Shown in pieces: positions 7,547-16,414 of a stretch of DNA of 64,000 nt (position 1 is its first letter; every line of letters starts with the position of its first letter). The DNA lies in contig CALRNH020000002.1 of the NCBI GenBank assembly GCA_943369485.1, forward strand, positions 124,001 to 188,000, in the 5' to 3' direction. This DNA comes from ATX-6F1 sp943369485 (GTDB lineage: Bacteria > Cyanobacteriota > Cyanobacteriia > PCC-6307 > Cyanobiaceae). The notes under the pieces are model-generated. The model had not been told where the DNA came from, did no database searches, and saw nothing but the letters and a program-made list of their open reading frames with translations. Both the position numbers and the translations under genes were made by a program.

Positions 7547-8497
7547 ATGCCCTCTTTGCCGCGCTGGCTTCTGATGCTGTTGCCCTTTGCGCTCTGGGGC
7601 ACGGCGATGGCGGCGATGAAACCCCTGCTGGCGGGCGCCGGTCCGCTCACCCTGGCCTGGATGCGCCTGGTGCCCGCTGGCCTGCTGGTGCTGCTGGCCG
7701 CTGCCCTGCTGGGCCGCTCCCTGCGCGTCGAGCGCAGGGACCTGGGCTGGCTGCTGCTGTTCGCCGCCGTTGACGCCACCCTGTTTCAGGGGCTGCTGGC
7801 CGTGGGCTTGGGTCGCACCGGTGCCGGCCTGGGGTCGGTGTTGATCGATTCCCAGCCCCTGGTGGTCGCGCTGCTGGCCCGCAGCCTGTTCGCTGAGGCG
7901 ATCAATCCCGTGGGCTGGCTCGGCCTGCTGCTGGGGGTGCTGGGCATCGTCTGTCTGGGACTGCCCGCGCCGCTGTTGCAGCACTGGTGGCTGGAGGCCC
8001 CATCCAGCCTCGGGGCCCGCGCCTGGAGCCATGGCGAACTCTGGATGCTGGGGGCGGCCCTGGCCATGGCCTTCGGCACCGTGATCAGCCGCTACGCCTG
8101 CCGCTCCAGCGATCCTGTGGCGATCACAGGTTGGCACATGCTCCTGGGGGGGGTGCCCCTGCTGCTCGGTTCGGCCCTGGCCCCGCTGCTCTGGAGCGGC
8201 GCCCCCCCGTTCTGGCCCCAGTGGAGTGCCCAGGACTGGGGCCTGATGGCCTACGCCAGCGTCTTCGGCAGCGCCCTGGCCTACGGGCTGTTCTTCCTGT
8301 TCGCCAGCCGTGGGGACCTCACCGGCTTCACTTCTCTCACCTTCCTCACCCCCCTGTTTGCGCTGCTGTGCGGCCAGGTGCTGCTGGCGGAGGAGCTGAG
8401 GCCCCTGCAGTGGCTGGGGGCGGCGGTGGCCCTGGTCTCCGTGCTCTTGATCAACCGGCGCCAGCAGCTCTGGGAGCGCGCAAGCGATGGGGGCTGA
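7547..8497 (+). CDS. DMT/EamA family transporter
   Basis: From the ATG at 7547 the protein has 316 residues and about ten hydrophobic helices in two EamA repeats, beginning LMLLPFALWGTAMAAMKPLL and, in the second repeat, LWMLGAALAMAFGTVISRYA. This is a drug/metabolite superfamily carrier; the substrate cannot be inferred. An upstream in-frame start at 7502 adds a polar, non-conserved leader and was not chosen. The end overlaps the downstream glycosyltransferase by 11 bases, so the two genes probably share a transcript. It diverges from sppA with about 53 bases between starts. Confidence 0.88.
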   Translation: MPSLPRWLLMLLPFALWGTAMAAMKPLLAGAGPLTLAWMRLVPAGLLVLLAAALLGRSLRVERRDLGWLLLFAAVDATLFQGLLAVGLGRTGAGLGSVLIDSQPLVVALLARSLFAEAINPVGWLGLLLGVLGIVCLGLPAPLLQHWWLEAPSSLGARAWSHGELWMLGAALAMAFGTVISRYACRSSDPVAITGWHMLLGGVPLLLGSALAPLLWSGAPPFWPQWSAQDWGLMAYASVFGSALAYGLFFLFASRGDLTGFTSLTFLTPLFALLCGQVLLAEELRPLQWLGAAVALVSVLLINRRQQLWERASDGG

Positions 8498-9581
8498 GGC
8501 GCTGCGGCTGCTGGTGGTCAGCACCCCGGTCGGCGCCCTCGGCAGCGGCAGGGGTGGCGGGGTGGAGCTCACCCTTGCCAGCCTGGTGGCAGGGCTTCTG
8601 GAGCGCGGCCACCGCCTCACCGTGCTGGCGGGGGAGGGCTCGCGGCTGCCCCCAGGCTGCGAGCGCGCTCGCCTCTGGACCTGCCCCGGCGTGGACCAGC
8701 CCAGCTGGCAGCACCAGCACCGGAAGGCCCCCATCGTGATGCCTGCGCAGGCCCTGTTGCCGCGACTGTGGCAGCGGGCCACGGCGGAGCAAGCCGGCTT
8801 CGATGCCCTGATCAACCTGGCCTACGACTGGCTGCCGTTCTGGCTGACGCCCCAGTTGCCCGTCCCCCTGCTGCACCTGGTGAGCATGGGCTCGGTGGCG
8901 GAGGTCATGGATGCGGTGATCGCCGATGTGGCCCGCTGGGATCAGCGCCGGCTGGCCTTTCACACCCGGTCCCAGGCCGATGATTTCGACCTCTGCGATC
9001 CGCCGGTGCTGGTGGGCAACGGCTTCGATCTGGAGGCCTACGGCTTCTGCGCCGAACCCGAGCCCCTGCTGGGCTGGGTGGGCCGGATCGCCCCGGAGAA
9101 GGGGCTTGAGGACGCGGCCAGGGCGGCAGCCCTGCTGGGGCGGCGCCTGGCGGTGTGGGGGCTTGTGGAGGATCCCGCCTATGCCGCCGCCGTGGAGGCC
9201 TCAGTACCGTCCGGCACCCTGGACTGGAGAGGGTTCCAGCCCACGTCCCAGCTCCAGGCGCAGCTGGGACGCTGTGCGGCGCTGCTCAACACCCCGAAGT
9301 GGAACGAGGCCTTCGGCAATGTGGTGGTGGAGGCGATGGCCTGCGGCGTGCCCGTGGTGGCTTACCGCCGCGGCGGTCCTGGGGAGCTGGTGCAGCCGGG
9401 GATCAATGGGCTGCTGGTCCCCCCCGACGACGTGACCGCCCTGGCGGAGGCGGTGGCCAAAGCCGAGGGCCTCGATCGCCAGGCCTGCCGAGCCTGGGTG
9501 GAGGGCACCTGCTCCAGGGCCGCCTTCGCGGAGCGCATGGAGTTTTGGCTGCTATCAGTCCTCGGGCGGTCGCAGGCGTGA
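8487..9581 (+). CDS. GT4 glycosyltransferase, UDP-glucose:tetrahydrobiopterin glucosyltransferase-like
   Basis: The 364-residue protein has a GT-B fold. The N-terminal VSTPVGALGSGRGGGVELTL, the central EPEPLLGWVGRIAPEKGLED and the C-terminal EAFGNVVVEAMACGVPVVAYRRGG (donor nucleotide-sugar site with the E-x7-E pattern) follow the layout of Synechococcus BGluT, which glucosylates tetrahydrobiopterin. The similarity was judged from memory of that sequence and is strong across the whole length. The product would be a pteridine glucoside, proposed in cyanobacteria to act in light sensing or photoprotection. It overlaps the EamA transporter, which raises the untested idea that the carrier moves a related compound. 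Confidence 0.75.
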   Translation: MGAEALRLLVVSTPVGALGSGRGGGVELTLASLVAGLLERGHRLTVLAGEGSRLPPGCERARLWTCPGVDQPSWQHQHRKAPIVMPAQALLPRLWQRATAEQAGFDALINLAYDWLPFWLTPQLPVPLLHLVSMGSVAEVMDAVIADVARWDQRRLAFHTRSQADDFDLCDPPVLVGNGFDLEAYGFCAEPEPLLGWVGRIAPEKGLEDAARAAALLGRRLAVWGLVEDPAYAAAVEASVPSGTLDWRGFQPTSQLQAQLGRCAALLNTPKWNEAFGNVVVEAMACGVPVVAYRRGGPGELVQPGINGLLVPPDDVTALAEAVAKAEGLDRQACRAWVEGTCSRAAFAERMEFWLLSVLGRSQA

Positions 9582-9623
9582 CACCGGTCTGGGAATAAGT
9601 TCGTTTGCCGTGTTTCGCCTCGC

Positions 9624-11480
9624 GTGATTCCAGAGCGTCCTTCCCGCCTGAGCAGCGGCGTGGTGCTGGGCCTCACCGTGGCGCTTGGGGTGCTCCTGTT
9701 CCTGCGGGGGCTGGGCGATTCGGGGCTGGTGGATGAGACCCCGCCCCTGTTTGCCGCCGCTGCCCGGGCCATGGCCGAGACCGGCGACTGGCTCACTCCC
9801 GCCGTCAACGGCCTGCCCCGCTACGACAAGCCGCCATTGGTGTACTGGGCAATGGCGCTGGGCTACCTGCTGCCCGGCCAGCTGCACTGGAACCCCCTCG
9901 GCACCTGGGCCGCCAACCTGCCCTCGGCCCTGGCCTCGATCGCCGTGATGGTGGCGCTGGCCTTCACCCTGCTGCGCTGGCCCCAGCCGGCCGGATCGGC
10001 TCAGCGGCCCCCGCGCTGGCCCGCCCTGACGGCCCTGGCGGCGCCCCTGGCCTTCGCCCTTTCGCCCCTGGTCATCCTCTGGGGGCGCATCGGAGTCAGT
10101 GATGCCCTGTTCACCGCCTGCGTCGCCCTCACCCAGCTGCTGTTCTGGCAGGCCCACGCCGATCCGCGCCGCCCCTGGTGGAGCCCCTGGCCAGCGCTGG
10201 GGCTGGCGGTGCTGGCCAAGGGGCCCCTGGCCGTGGTGCTGGCGGGTCTCACCTTGCTCGCCTTCGGACTGCACCAGGGCAACCTTGGCGCCCTGGTGGG
10301 GCGCTTCCGCCCCCTGCGGGGCCTGGCGATCACCGCCCTGGTGGCGGTTCCCTGGTTCGCCGCCGTGCTGGTCGTCGAAGGCAAGCCCTTCTGGGACAGC
10401 TTTTTCGGGTACCACAACCTGCAGCGGTTCAGCTCGGTGGTGAACCAGCACCTGCAGCCCTGGTGGTACTTCGGCCCGGTGCTGGTGGTGGCCAGCCTGC
10501 CGTTCACGCCCCTGCTGCTGCTGGGCCTGGGGCGAGCCCTGGGGCGCCCCCGAGGCGCGCGCCTGCCGGCCCACAGCCTTGGGTCTTTCGCCGCCTGCTG
10601 GCTGCTCGTGGTGCTGGCCTTCTTCACCATTTCAGCCACGAAGCTGCCCAGCTACTGGCTGCCGGCCACCCCGGCCGCGGCCCTGCTGATCGCCCTGGCG
10701 GCCCAGGGCGCCGATCAGCCGGCCCCCCCGGGGACTTCAAGGCAGGCGCCGGATCGCCCCCTGGCCTGGGCCCGGGCCCTGACGCTGCTTCTGGGAGCGT
10801 TGCTGGCCGCGGCCCTCTGGGCCTCCCCCGGCTGGGTGCCGTTGATCAACGATCCGGAGATGCCCACCCTGCCCGCTGAACTGCTGGCCAGTGGGCTGGT
10901 GCTGCGGGCGGCCTTCTGCTTCTCGCTGCTGGTGGTGCTGGGCCTGGTGCTCTGGCGCTGGCCCAGGCGCCCCCCGGGCTGGCTGCTGGCCGTGCAGTTG
11001 CCGCTGGTGCTGTTCCAGGCCGTGGCTGTGCTGCCGATGTGGAGCCTTGGGGATGGGGTGCGGCAGCGGCCGGTGCGGGAGATCGCTTCCGAGCTGGTGC
11101 GCCAGCGACGGCCGAGTGAATCGGTGGCGATGGTGGGGATCCTGAAGCCGTCATTGCATTACTACAGCCGTCGGGTGGTGCTCTACGAGGGCCGCTCGCC
11201 GGGAGCTCTGGTCAACCTCAACGACCGGCTGCTCCACGAACGCCGCCGCGGCCAGGCCCCCACCCGCCTCGATCAGGCGCCCACGGTGCTGGTGGTGATC
11301 GACGACACCACCTCCCAGAAGCCCTATTGGCAGGGGTTGGGGGCCGAGGAACTGGCCCGCATTGGCCTCTACAAGCTCTGGCGCCTGGATCGGCGCCGCC
11401 TCGACGAGCGGGCCCGGGGGCTGATCAGCGGAGGCCAGGCCCGCATCCAGTGGCGGGATCCCCGACCGGAGCGCTACTGA
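9624..11480 (+). CDS. ArnT/PMT-like membrane glycosyltransferase
   Basis: The 618-residue protein starts at GTG (9624) and has about eleven hydrophobic helices. Early loops carry DSGLVDETPPLFAAAARAM and NGLPRYDKPPLVYW, matching the acidic catalytic loop and the YDKPP motif of polyprenyl-phosphate-dependent GT-C enzymes (ArnT/GT83). Such proteins move a sugar from a lipid carrier to an acceptor outside the membrane. The C-terminal ~120 residues form a soluble domain. The 3' end overlaps the convergent DciA-like gene by 7 bases. Acceptor unknown. Confidence 0.88.
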   Translation: MIPERPSRLSSGVVLGLTVALGVLLFLRGLGDSGLVDETPPLFAAAARAMAETGDWLTPAVNGLPRYDKPPLVYWAMALGYLLPGQLHWNPLGTWAANLPSALASIAVMVALAFTLLRWPQPAGSAQRPPRWPALTALAAPLAFALSPLVILWGRIGVSDALFTACVALTQLLFWQAHADPRRPWWSPWPALGLAVLAKGPLAVVLAGLTLLAFGLHQGNLGALVGRFRPLRGLAITALVAVPWFAAVLVVEGKPFWDSFFGYHNLQRFSSVVNQHLQPWWYFGPVLVVASLPFTPLLLLGLGRALGRPRGARLPAHSLGSFAACWLLVVLAFFTISATKLPSYWLPATPAAALLIALAAQGADQPAPPGTSRQAPDRPLAWARALTLLLGALLAAALWASPGWVPLINDPEMPTLPAELLASGLVLRAAFCFSLLVVLGLVLWRWPRRPPGWLLAVQLPLVLFQAVAVLPMWSLGDGVRQRPVREIASELVRQRRPSESVAMVGILKPSLHYYSRRVVLYEGRSPGALVNLNDRLLHERRRGQAPTRLDQAPTVLVVIDDTTSQKPYWQGLGAEELARIGLYKLWRLDRRRLDERARGLISGGQARIQWRDPRPERY

Positions 11481-12013
11481 GCTTCGCCGGAGCTCTCCTG
11501 GGGCTGGCGCCGGCAGAAGCTGCAGTGCCCCCAGCGCTGGATTTCGCCGCCAGGGGAGGGGCGACCGCAGTCGGGGCAGGGGCCCATGCCATGCACATCC
11601 ACCCGGCTGGGGTGGACGGCCCAGGTGGCCGCTTCCTCCTCGGCGCCGGGGGTGAAGGGGGCGGGGGGCTGGATCTGCTGGAAGCGGAGGTCGCGCACGG
11701 TGAAACCAGCCCCGCGCAGGGCCCCTAACAGCTGATGCCGGTTGTAGCGAAGGCCCTGCAGCCACTGGGGGTGGCTGGCCCCCACGGTGAGCAAACCGCC
11801 GCGGAAGCTCATCGGGCGGCAGTGGGGAGCCAGCTGGGGGCCGGCGATGCGTGGCCAGGCCTGCCACAGGGCCGCCAGGCCCCCTTCCCGCTGCCACTCC
11901 TGCTGGAGACGCGCCAGGCAGTCGCCGAGGGCGGCGGCGGGGGGGCGCGGGGGCGCCATCAGCAGCGACAGGTTGCCGATGCGTCGGGTCTGCTCGGAGC
12001 GGGCGCGGGCCAT
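11474..12013 (-). CDS. DUF721/DciA-like protein with C-terminal zinc-ribbon motif
   Basis: The 179-residue protein has an N-terminal DUF721 domain (about residues 25-110: LARLQQEWQREGGLAALWQAWPRIAGPQLAPHCRP, then LLTVGASHPQWLQGLRYNRHQLL). DUF721 is the family of DciA, the ancestral loader of replicative helicase DnaB. The C-terminus has two cysteine pairs, CPDCGRP and CSFCRRQ, about 18 residues apart, consistent with a zinc ribbon. The loader role is inferred from the family. Its last codons overlap the end of the convergent ArnT-like gene. Confidence 0.75.
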   Translation of the reverse strand: MARARSEQTRRIGNLSLLMAPPRPPAAALGDCLARLQQEWQREGGLAALWQAWPRIAGPQLAPHCRPMSFRGGLLTVGASHPQWLQGLRYNRHQLLGALRGAGFTVRDLRFQQIQPPAPFTPGAEEEAATWAVHPSRVDVHGMGPCPDCGRPSPGGEIQRWGHCSFCRRQPQESSGEAQ

Positions 12014-12104
12014 GGCCCAAGGTTAGGTGCGGGCAACCGGCCCAGCCCGGACAGTTTTTGGCTCGGCGCAGCCGCTAGCCTCCGGAACGCTCCAACATTG
12101 ATTC

Positions 12105-12881
12105 ATGGGCTTCTTCGATCGGTTGAGCCGTCTGCTGCGCGCCAACCTCAACGACCTGGTGAGCAAGGCCGAAGACCCCGGGAAGATCCTGGATCAATCG
12201 GTGGCCGACATGCAGGCCGACCTGGTGAAGCTGCGCACGGCCGTGGCCACCGCCATCGCCAGCCAGAAGCGCATTCAGAACCAGGCCGAGCAGGCCGAGT
12301 CCCAGTCCAAGACATGGTACGAGCGGGCCGAACTGGCGCTCAAGAAAGGTGAAGAGGATCTGGCCCGCGAAGCGCTCAGCCGTCGCAAGACCTACCAGGA
12401 CACCGCCACCGCTCTGAACGCCCAGCTCAATGGCCAGGCCGGCCAGGTGGAGACCCTCAAGAAAAGCCTTCTGGCCCTCGAGGGCAAGATCGCCGAGGCC
12501 AAGACCAAAAAGGACATGCTCAAGGCCCGCTCCCAGGCCGCCCAGGCCCAGGAGCAGCTCCAGAGCGCCGTCAGTGGCCTGGGCACCAATTCCGCCATGG
12601 CCGCCTTCGAGCAGATGGAGGAGAAGGTGCTGCAGCAGGAGGCCCGCAGCCAGGCGGCCGCCGAGCTGGCCGGCGCCGATCTGGAGAGCCAGTTCGCCTC
12701 CCTCGAGGGCGGCAGCGATGTGGACGACGAACTGGCCGCCCTCAAGAATCGCCTCGAGGGCGGTGCGGCTGCCATCCCCCTGCCGGCGGCCGATGCCCCG
12801 CTGCCCAAGCTTGAGCCCGCCAAGGCGGCCCAGGTGGATGCGGAGCTCGAAGACCTCAAGCGCTCGATCGACAAGCTCTGA
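12105..12881 (+). CDS. vipp1: PspA/IM30 family protein Vipp1
   Basis: The 258-residue protein is a long alpha-helical ESCRT-III-like protein needed for thylakoid biogenesis and membrane repair. The N-terminal amphipathic helix (MGFFDRLSRLLRANLNDLVS) and the conserved AEDPGKILDQSVADMQ are typical, followed by coiled-coil helices with heptad-like Gln/Glu/Lys. The C-terminal extension after residue 220 (LEPAKAAQVDAELEDLKRSIDKL) is the Vipp1-specific helix absent from PspA. It stands alone on the plus strand with about 90 bases before the thioredoxin gene. Confidence 0.93.
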   Translation: MGFFDRLSRLLRANLNDLVSKAEDPGKILDQSVADMQADLVKLRTAVATAIASQKRIQNQAEQAESQSKTWYERAELALKKGEEDLAREALSRRKTYQDTATALNAQLNGQAGQVETLKKSLLALEGKIAEAKTKKDMLKARSQAAQAQEQLQSAVSGLGTNSAMAAFEQMEEKVLQQEARSQAAAELAGADLESQFASLEGGSDVDDELAALKNRLEGGAAAIPLPAADAPLPKLEPAKAAQVDAELEDLKRSIDKL

Positions 12882-12971
12882 TCGCGCCATCAGAGCGGCG
12901 AGCCTGGTCTGGGCATCGGCTCGGACCACGCCCACGCATCCATACAATCGGCCCAGCTTCCGTTCGCCGCC

Positions 12972-13292
12972 GTGGCCGTCGCCGAGTTCACCGATGCCAA
13001 CTTCCAGGCCGCCGTGCTCGATCAGCCCGGTGCGGTGCTTGTCGATGTCTGGGCCTCCTGGTGCGGTCCCTGCCGCCTGATGGCGCCGTTGATGGACTGG
13101 GCCGCTAACACCTATGCAGGCACCTTGAGCGTCGGCAAGCTGGAATCCGATGCCAATCCCTTCAGCCGCGATGGCCAGAAGGTGCAGGGACTGCCCACCT
13201 TGATTCTCTACCGGGCAGGCGCCGAGGTGGCCCGCCACGAGGGCGCCATGGCCAAACCCCAGTTGCAGGCGTTCCTGGATGCACACCTCTGA
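12972..13292 (+). CDS. Thioredoxin family protein
   Basis: The 106-residue protein starts at GTG (12972) and contains the redox motif WASWCGPCR (about residues 27-35) and the cis-proline loop GLPTLIL (about residues 75-81), so it should be an active thiol-disulfide reductase. It is shorter at the N-terminus than the main TrxA and looks like a secondary thioredoxin. Its end overlaps the start of the aminotransferase by 14 bases, linking the two in one transcript. Partners unknown. Confidence 0.9.
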   Translation: MAVAEFTDANFQAAVLDQPGAVLVDVWASWCGPCRLMAPLMDWAANTYAGTLSVGKLESDANPFSRDGQKVQGLPTLILYRAGAEVARHEGAMAKPQLQAFLDAHL

Positions 13293-14487
13293 GCGGCTGA
13301 GGCGGCTCGGCAGCGGCGTCTTCGCCCGCAACGACCAGCGCAAGGCGGCCTACGTCGATCGCCTGGCCGCGGGGCCTGTGGATGGCAGGCCCCTGGCGCC
13401 GTTGCTGGATCTTTCGCTCGGCTCCACCGACCTCCAACCCCCGCCAGGGGCGATCGCCGCCATCACGGAAGCCCTGCGGCAGCCCGTCAGTTCCAGTTAC
13501 TGCCTGCATGCCGCCACCGGGCCCTTCAGGGAGGCGGTGGCTGCCTGGGCGCACAGGCGCTTCGACGTGGCGGTGGATCCGGAGAGGGAGGTGCTGCTGC
13601 TGGTGGGCTCCCAGGAGGGCACCGCCCACCTGCCCCTGGCGGTGCTCAATCCAGGCGATGCAGCTCTGCTGCTGGATCCCTACTACCCCTCCCACCTGGG
13701 CGGCCTGCATCTCGCCTCGGCCGAGCCCCGCTTCCTGCCGCTGAGGCCGGAGCAAGGCTGGCGCCCCAACTTCGAACAGATTCCCACCAGCGCCTGGGAC
13801 CAGCTCAAGCTGATGGTGCTGGGCTTTCCCCATAACCCCACGGCCACCGCGGGCCAGCAGGCGTGGGTGGATGAGGCGGCGGCGAGGGCGGTGCGCCATG
13901 GGCTGGTGTTCGCCCACGACAACCCGTACGTCGATCTGGTGCTTGAGGGAGAGGCCCCGGCGCTGCTGCGCAGCCCGCTTTGGCGCCAGTGCGGGATCGA
14001 ATTCTTCTCCTTCTCCAAGGGCTGGTGCCTGGGGGGCTACCGGCTGGCCTTCGCCATCGGCGCCGAACCGTTGATCACGGCCCTGCGCCAGGTGAAGGCC
14101 GTGGTGGACTTCAACCAGTCGTTGGCCCTCCAGGCCGGGGCGATCGCCGCCCTGGAGCAGGCTCCCGAGTGGCCGGCCCGGCTGCTGGACACCTACCGCC
14201 AACGGCGTGACGCCATGGCGAACGCCCTGGAGCGCCACGGCTGGCCGGTGCAACGGCCCCAGATGGCGCTCTACCTCTGGTTGAAGCTGCCACCGCAGGC
14301 CAGGGCCGCCGGCCTCGATTCCGAACGCTTCTGCGGCCATCTGCTCGAGGCCACCGGCGTGGCCCTCACCCCTGGCAACGGTTTCGGGGCCCAGGGGGAG
14401 GGCTGGCAGCGGCTGGCGCTGGTTCATCCTGCGACGGAGCTGGAGGCGGGTGCCGAGCGCATCGGCGCTTGGCTGTCCAGTCTGTGA
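13279..14487 (+). CDS. Class I/II aminotransferase (fold type I PLP enzyme)
   Basis: The 402-residue protein has the aspartate-aminotransferase fold: LLDLSLGSTDLQPPPGAI at the N-terminus, LLDPYYPSHLGGL, the cofactor aspartate region FAHDNPYVDL, the Schiff-base lysine in FFSFSKGWCLGGYRLAF (about residue 250) and a C-terminal arginine region. It resembles LL-diaminopimelate or succinyl-DAP aminotransferase-like proteins, but the substrate is not certain. It overlaps the thioredoxin upstream, and biotin ligase follows closely. Complete and of normal length. Confidence 0.88.
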   Translation: MHTSERLRRLGSGVFARNDQRKAAYVDRLAAGPVDGRPLAPLLDLSLGSTDLQPPPGAIAAITEALRQPVSSSYCLHAATGPFREAVAAWAHRRFDVAVDPEREVLLLVGSQEGTAHLPLAVLNPGDAALLLDPYYPSHLGGLHLASAEPRFLPLRPEQGWRPNFEQIPTSAWDQLKLMVLGFPHNPTATAGQQAWVDEAAARAVRHGLVFAHDNPYVDLVLEGEAPALLRSPLWRQCGIEFFSFSKGWCLGGYRLAFAIGAEPLITALRQVKAVVDFNQSLALQAGAIAALEQAPEWPARLLDTYRQRRDAMANALERHGWPVQRPQMALYLWLKLPPQARAAGLDSERFCGHLLEATGVALTPGNGFGAQGEGWQRLALVHPATELEAGAERIGAWLSSL

Positions 14488-14503
14488 CTGGCTTGGGCAG
14501 CCC

Positions 14504-15241
14504 TTGATCGGGCGCATCGCCGCCGCACGGCTCCGGCTGCTCAAGAATGCCGGCCCGGGACTTCCCTGGCAACTGACATGGCGAGCGGTCTGCGCCAGCA
14601 CAGAATTGGAGCTGGAGCGCTCCTTGCTGGCTGGGGCTGCCGCCCCTTTGGCCGTGCTGGCGGGCCATCAGCGCTTTGGCCACGGTCAACAGGGCCGGCC
14701 CTGGCAGGCCCCGCATGGGGGCGTCTGGATCAGCGCCGCCCTGCCCTGGCCAGCCTACGGCGACGGCACGGCGGCCCTGGGGCTGGCGGTGGCGGTGGGG
14801 TTGGCGTTGCAGCTTGAAGAACTCGGCCTGGAGCCGCGCCTCAAGTGGCCCAACGACCTGCTGGTGCGGGGCGCCAAGGTGGCCGGTCTGTTGCCCCGGC
14901 TGCGTCGCCGCGGGGAGCGCATCCGCTGGGCCCAGGTGGGCCTGGGTCTCAATGGACACAATCCCGTGCCGCCGGGGGGGCTGGCCCTGGCCCGTGCCCT
15001 GGGCCGGCGCCGCCTCGACACCGCCGCCCTCGCCGCCCGGGCGCTGCTGGCCCTGGAGTGGGCCGCCGCCCACGCCCTGGCCCCTGAACGGGTGCGTCGG
15101 GAGGCGGAGGGGCGCCTGCTGCTGCCGGAGACTCCCGTGCCCTTCGAAGGGGAGTTGTGGCGGGCCACCGGCCTGGCGAGTGATGGGGCCCTGGAGCTGG
15201 TCCGCGGCCCGCGGCGGGCCCAACTGCGGCGCTGTTTCTAA
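14504..15241 (+). CDS. birA: Biotin--[acetyl-CoA-carboxylase] ligase (BPL catalytic domain only)
   Basis: The protein attaches biotin to the carboxyl carrier of acetyl-CoA carboxylase. It keeps KWPNDLLV and the central ASTELELE motif, but has no N-terminal DNA-binding domain, so it should not be a repressor. The biotinyl-AMP loop, normally GRGRRGR, reads GHGQQGR here. The start is uncertain: TTG at 14504 avoids overlap with the aminotransferase, while an ATG at 14450 would overlap it by 38 bases. The stop lies 29 bases before the M23 peptidase start. Confidence 0.85.
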   Translation: MIGRIAAARLRLLKNAGPGLPWQLTWRAVCASTELELERSLLAGAAAPLAVLAGHQRFGHGQQGRPWQAPHGGVWISAALPWPAYGDGTAALGLAVAVGLALQLEELGLEPRLKWPNDLLVRGAKVAGLLPRLRRRGERIRWAQVGLGLNGHNPVPPGGLALARALGRRRLDTAALAARALLALEWAAAHALAPERVRREAEGRLLLPETPVPFEGELWRATGLASDGALELVRGPRRAQLRRCF

Positions 15242-15270
15242 ACTGCCCCGATCCATAGGCCGTCCAACCA

Positions 15271-16404
15271 TTGCCCCGAGCGCGCTCCCTGGCTCTGTTC
15301 GCTCTGGCTGCCGTCGCGCCCCTTGGTGCCTTGCCCCTGGCCTGGGCCCAGCAGGAGCTGACTACTCCGGGGCCTGTGGCACCCGCTCCAGTGGCGAGCC
15401 CAGGCCCCCTGCTGCCTCCCCCCTCGGTGCCGCCGCCCCTGCCACCGCAGCGGGCCCCCGTTTCCGGCGCCGTGCCGGAGCCGCTGCGCCCCAGCACCGG
15501 CCAGTGGTCCGGGGCGGAGACGGCACCCCGCCGCTTCGATCAATCGCTCGATGACCTGGTGCGCGAGGGGGTAGTGACCCCATCGGAGCGCGCCCAGCTG
15601 CGCCAGGGTTCGATTCAGGTGCCGATCGATGTGCCCGCCCACCAGCAGGCCTGTCGCAGCGGCGCCCTTTCCGAGCAGGAGTGCCGCTCCGGGTTGGCGA
15701 TTCGCTGGCGCAGCCGCAACGGTGAGACAGGCCTGGCCGGGGCCGCTGGGCTCGAGCGGATCGGTCCCGACGGGGTGCCCCTGCCGCCGATCACCGTGCC
15801 GGTGTCCGCCCTGCTCGCGGGCAGCGGTGGCAGCTTCAACCTGGCCCAGGTGTTCGGGGTCACCCCCCGGCCAGCGCCGCTGATCGGCAACGGCAACCGC
15901 CTGTTGCTGTTCCCGATCATCGGATCCGCCCTGACCACGAGCAACTTCGGCTGGCGCCTGCATCCGGTGCTGGGCAGCTGGCTCATGCATGCCGGCCGTG
16001 ACCTGGCTGCCCCGGAGGGCACCCCCGTGGTGGCGGCCCTGAGCGGAAGGGTGGTCAGCAGCGGCCTGGCCGGGGGCTACGGCATCGCCGTGGAGCTCGA
16101 GCACCAGCGCCCCACCCGCCGCACCCTCTACGGCCATCTCTCGGAGATCTACGTCAAGGAGGGGGACTGGGTGCGCCAGGGGGAAGTGATCGCCCGGGTG
16201 GGCAGCACGGGCCTGAGCACAGGCCCGCACCTGCACTTCGAGCTGCGCCTCCCCCAGGACGGCGGCTGGGTGGCGGTGGATCCGGGCGAACTCGACCCGG
16301 GCAAGGGTTCCGCCGGCAGCGATGCGATCGCCCTGCTGATGGGGCAGCTGCTGCAGACCCTGGAGCGGCCCAAGGCCGTTGCGCCCCAGGCCAAGGCGGG
16401 TTGA
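15271..16404 (+). CDS. M23 family peptidase (LytM-type), exported
   Basis: The 377-residue protein starts at TTG (15271) with a signal peptide (RARSLALFALAAVAPLGALPLAWAQQ). A proline-rich linker of about 50 residues and a helical region precede the C-terminal LytM domain: HPVLGSWLMHAGRDLAAPEG carries the zinc-binding H-x(n)-D motif, and GPHLHFELR carries the second H-x-H motif, so the zinc site looks intact. It probably cleaves peptidoglycan cross-bridges or activates amidases. The 3' end is 10 bases from the convergent ABC ATPase gene. Confidence 0.9.
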   Translation: MPRARSLALFALAAVAPLGALPLAWAQQELTTPGPVAPAPVASPGPLLPPPSVPPPLPPQRAPVSGAVPEPLRPSTGQWSGAETAPRRFDQSLDDLVREGVVTPSERAQLRQGSIQVPIDVPAHQQACRSGALSEQECRSGLAIRWRSRNGETGLAGAAGLERIGPDGVPLPPITVPVSALLAGSGGSFNLAQVFGVTPRPAPLIGNGNRLLLFPIIGSALTTSNFGWRLHPVLGSWLMHAGRDLAAPEGTPVVAALSGRVVSSGLAGGYGIAVELEHQRPTRRTLYGHLSEIYVKEGDWVRQGEVIARVGSTGLSTGPHLHFELRLPQDGGWVAVDPGELDPGKGSAGSDAIALLMGQLLQTLERPKAVAPQAKAG

Positions 16405-16414
16405 AGCCGGGGCC

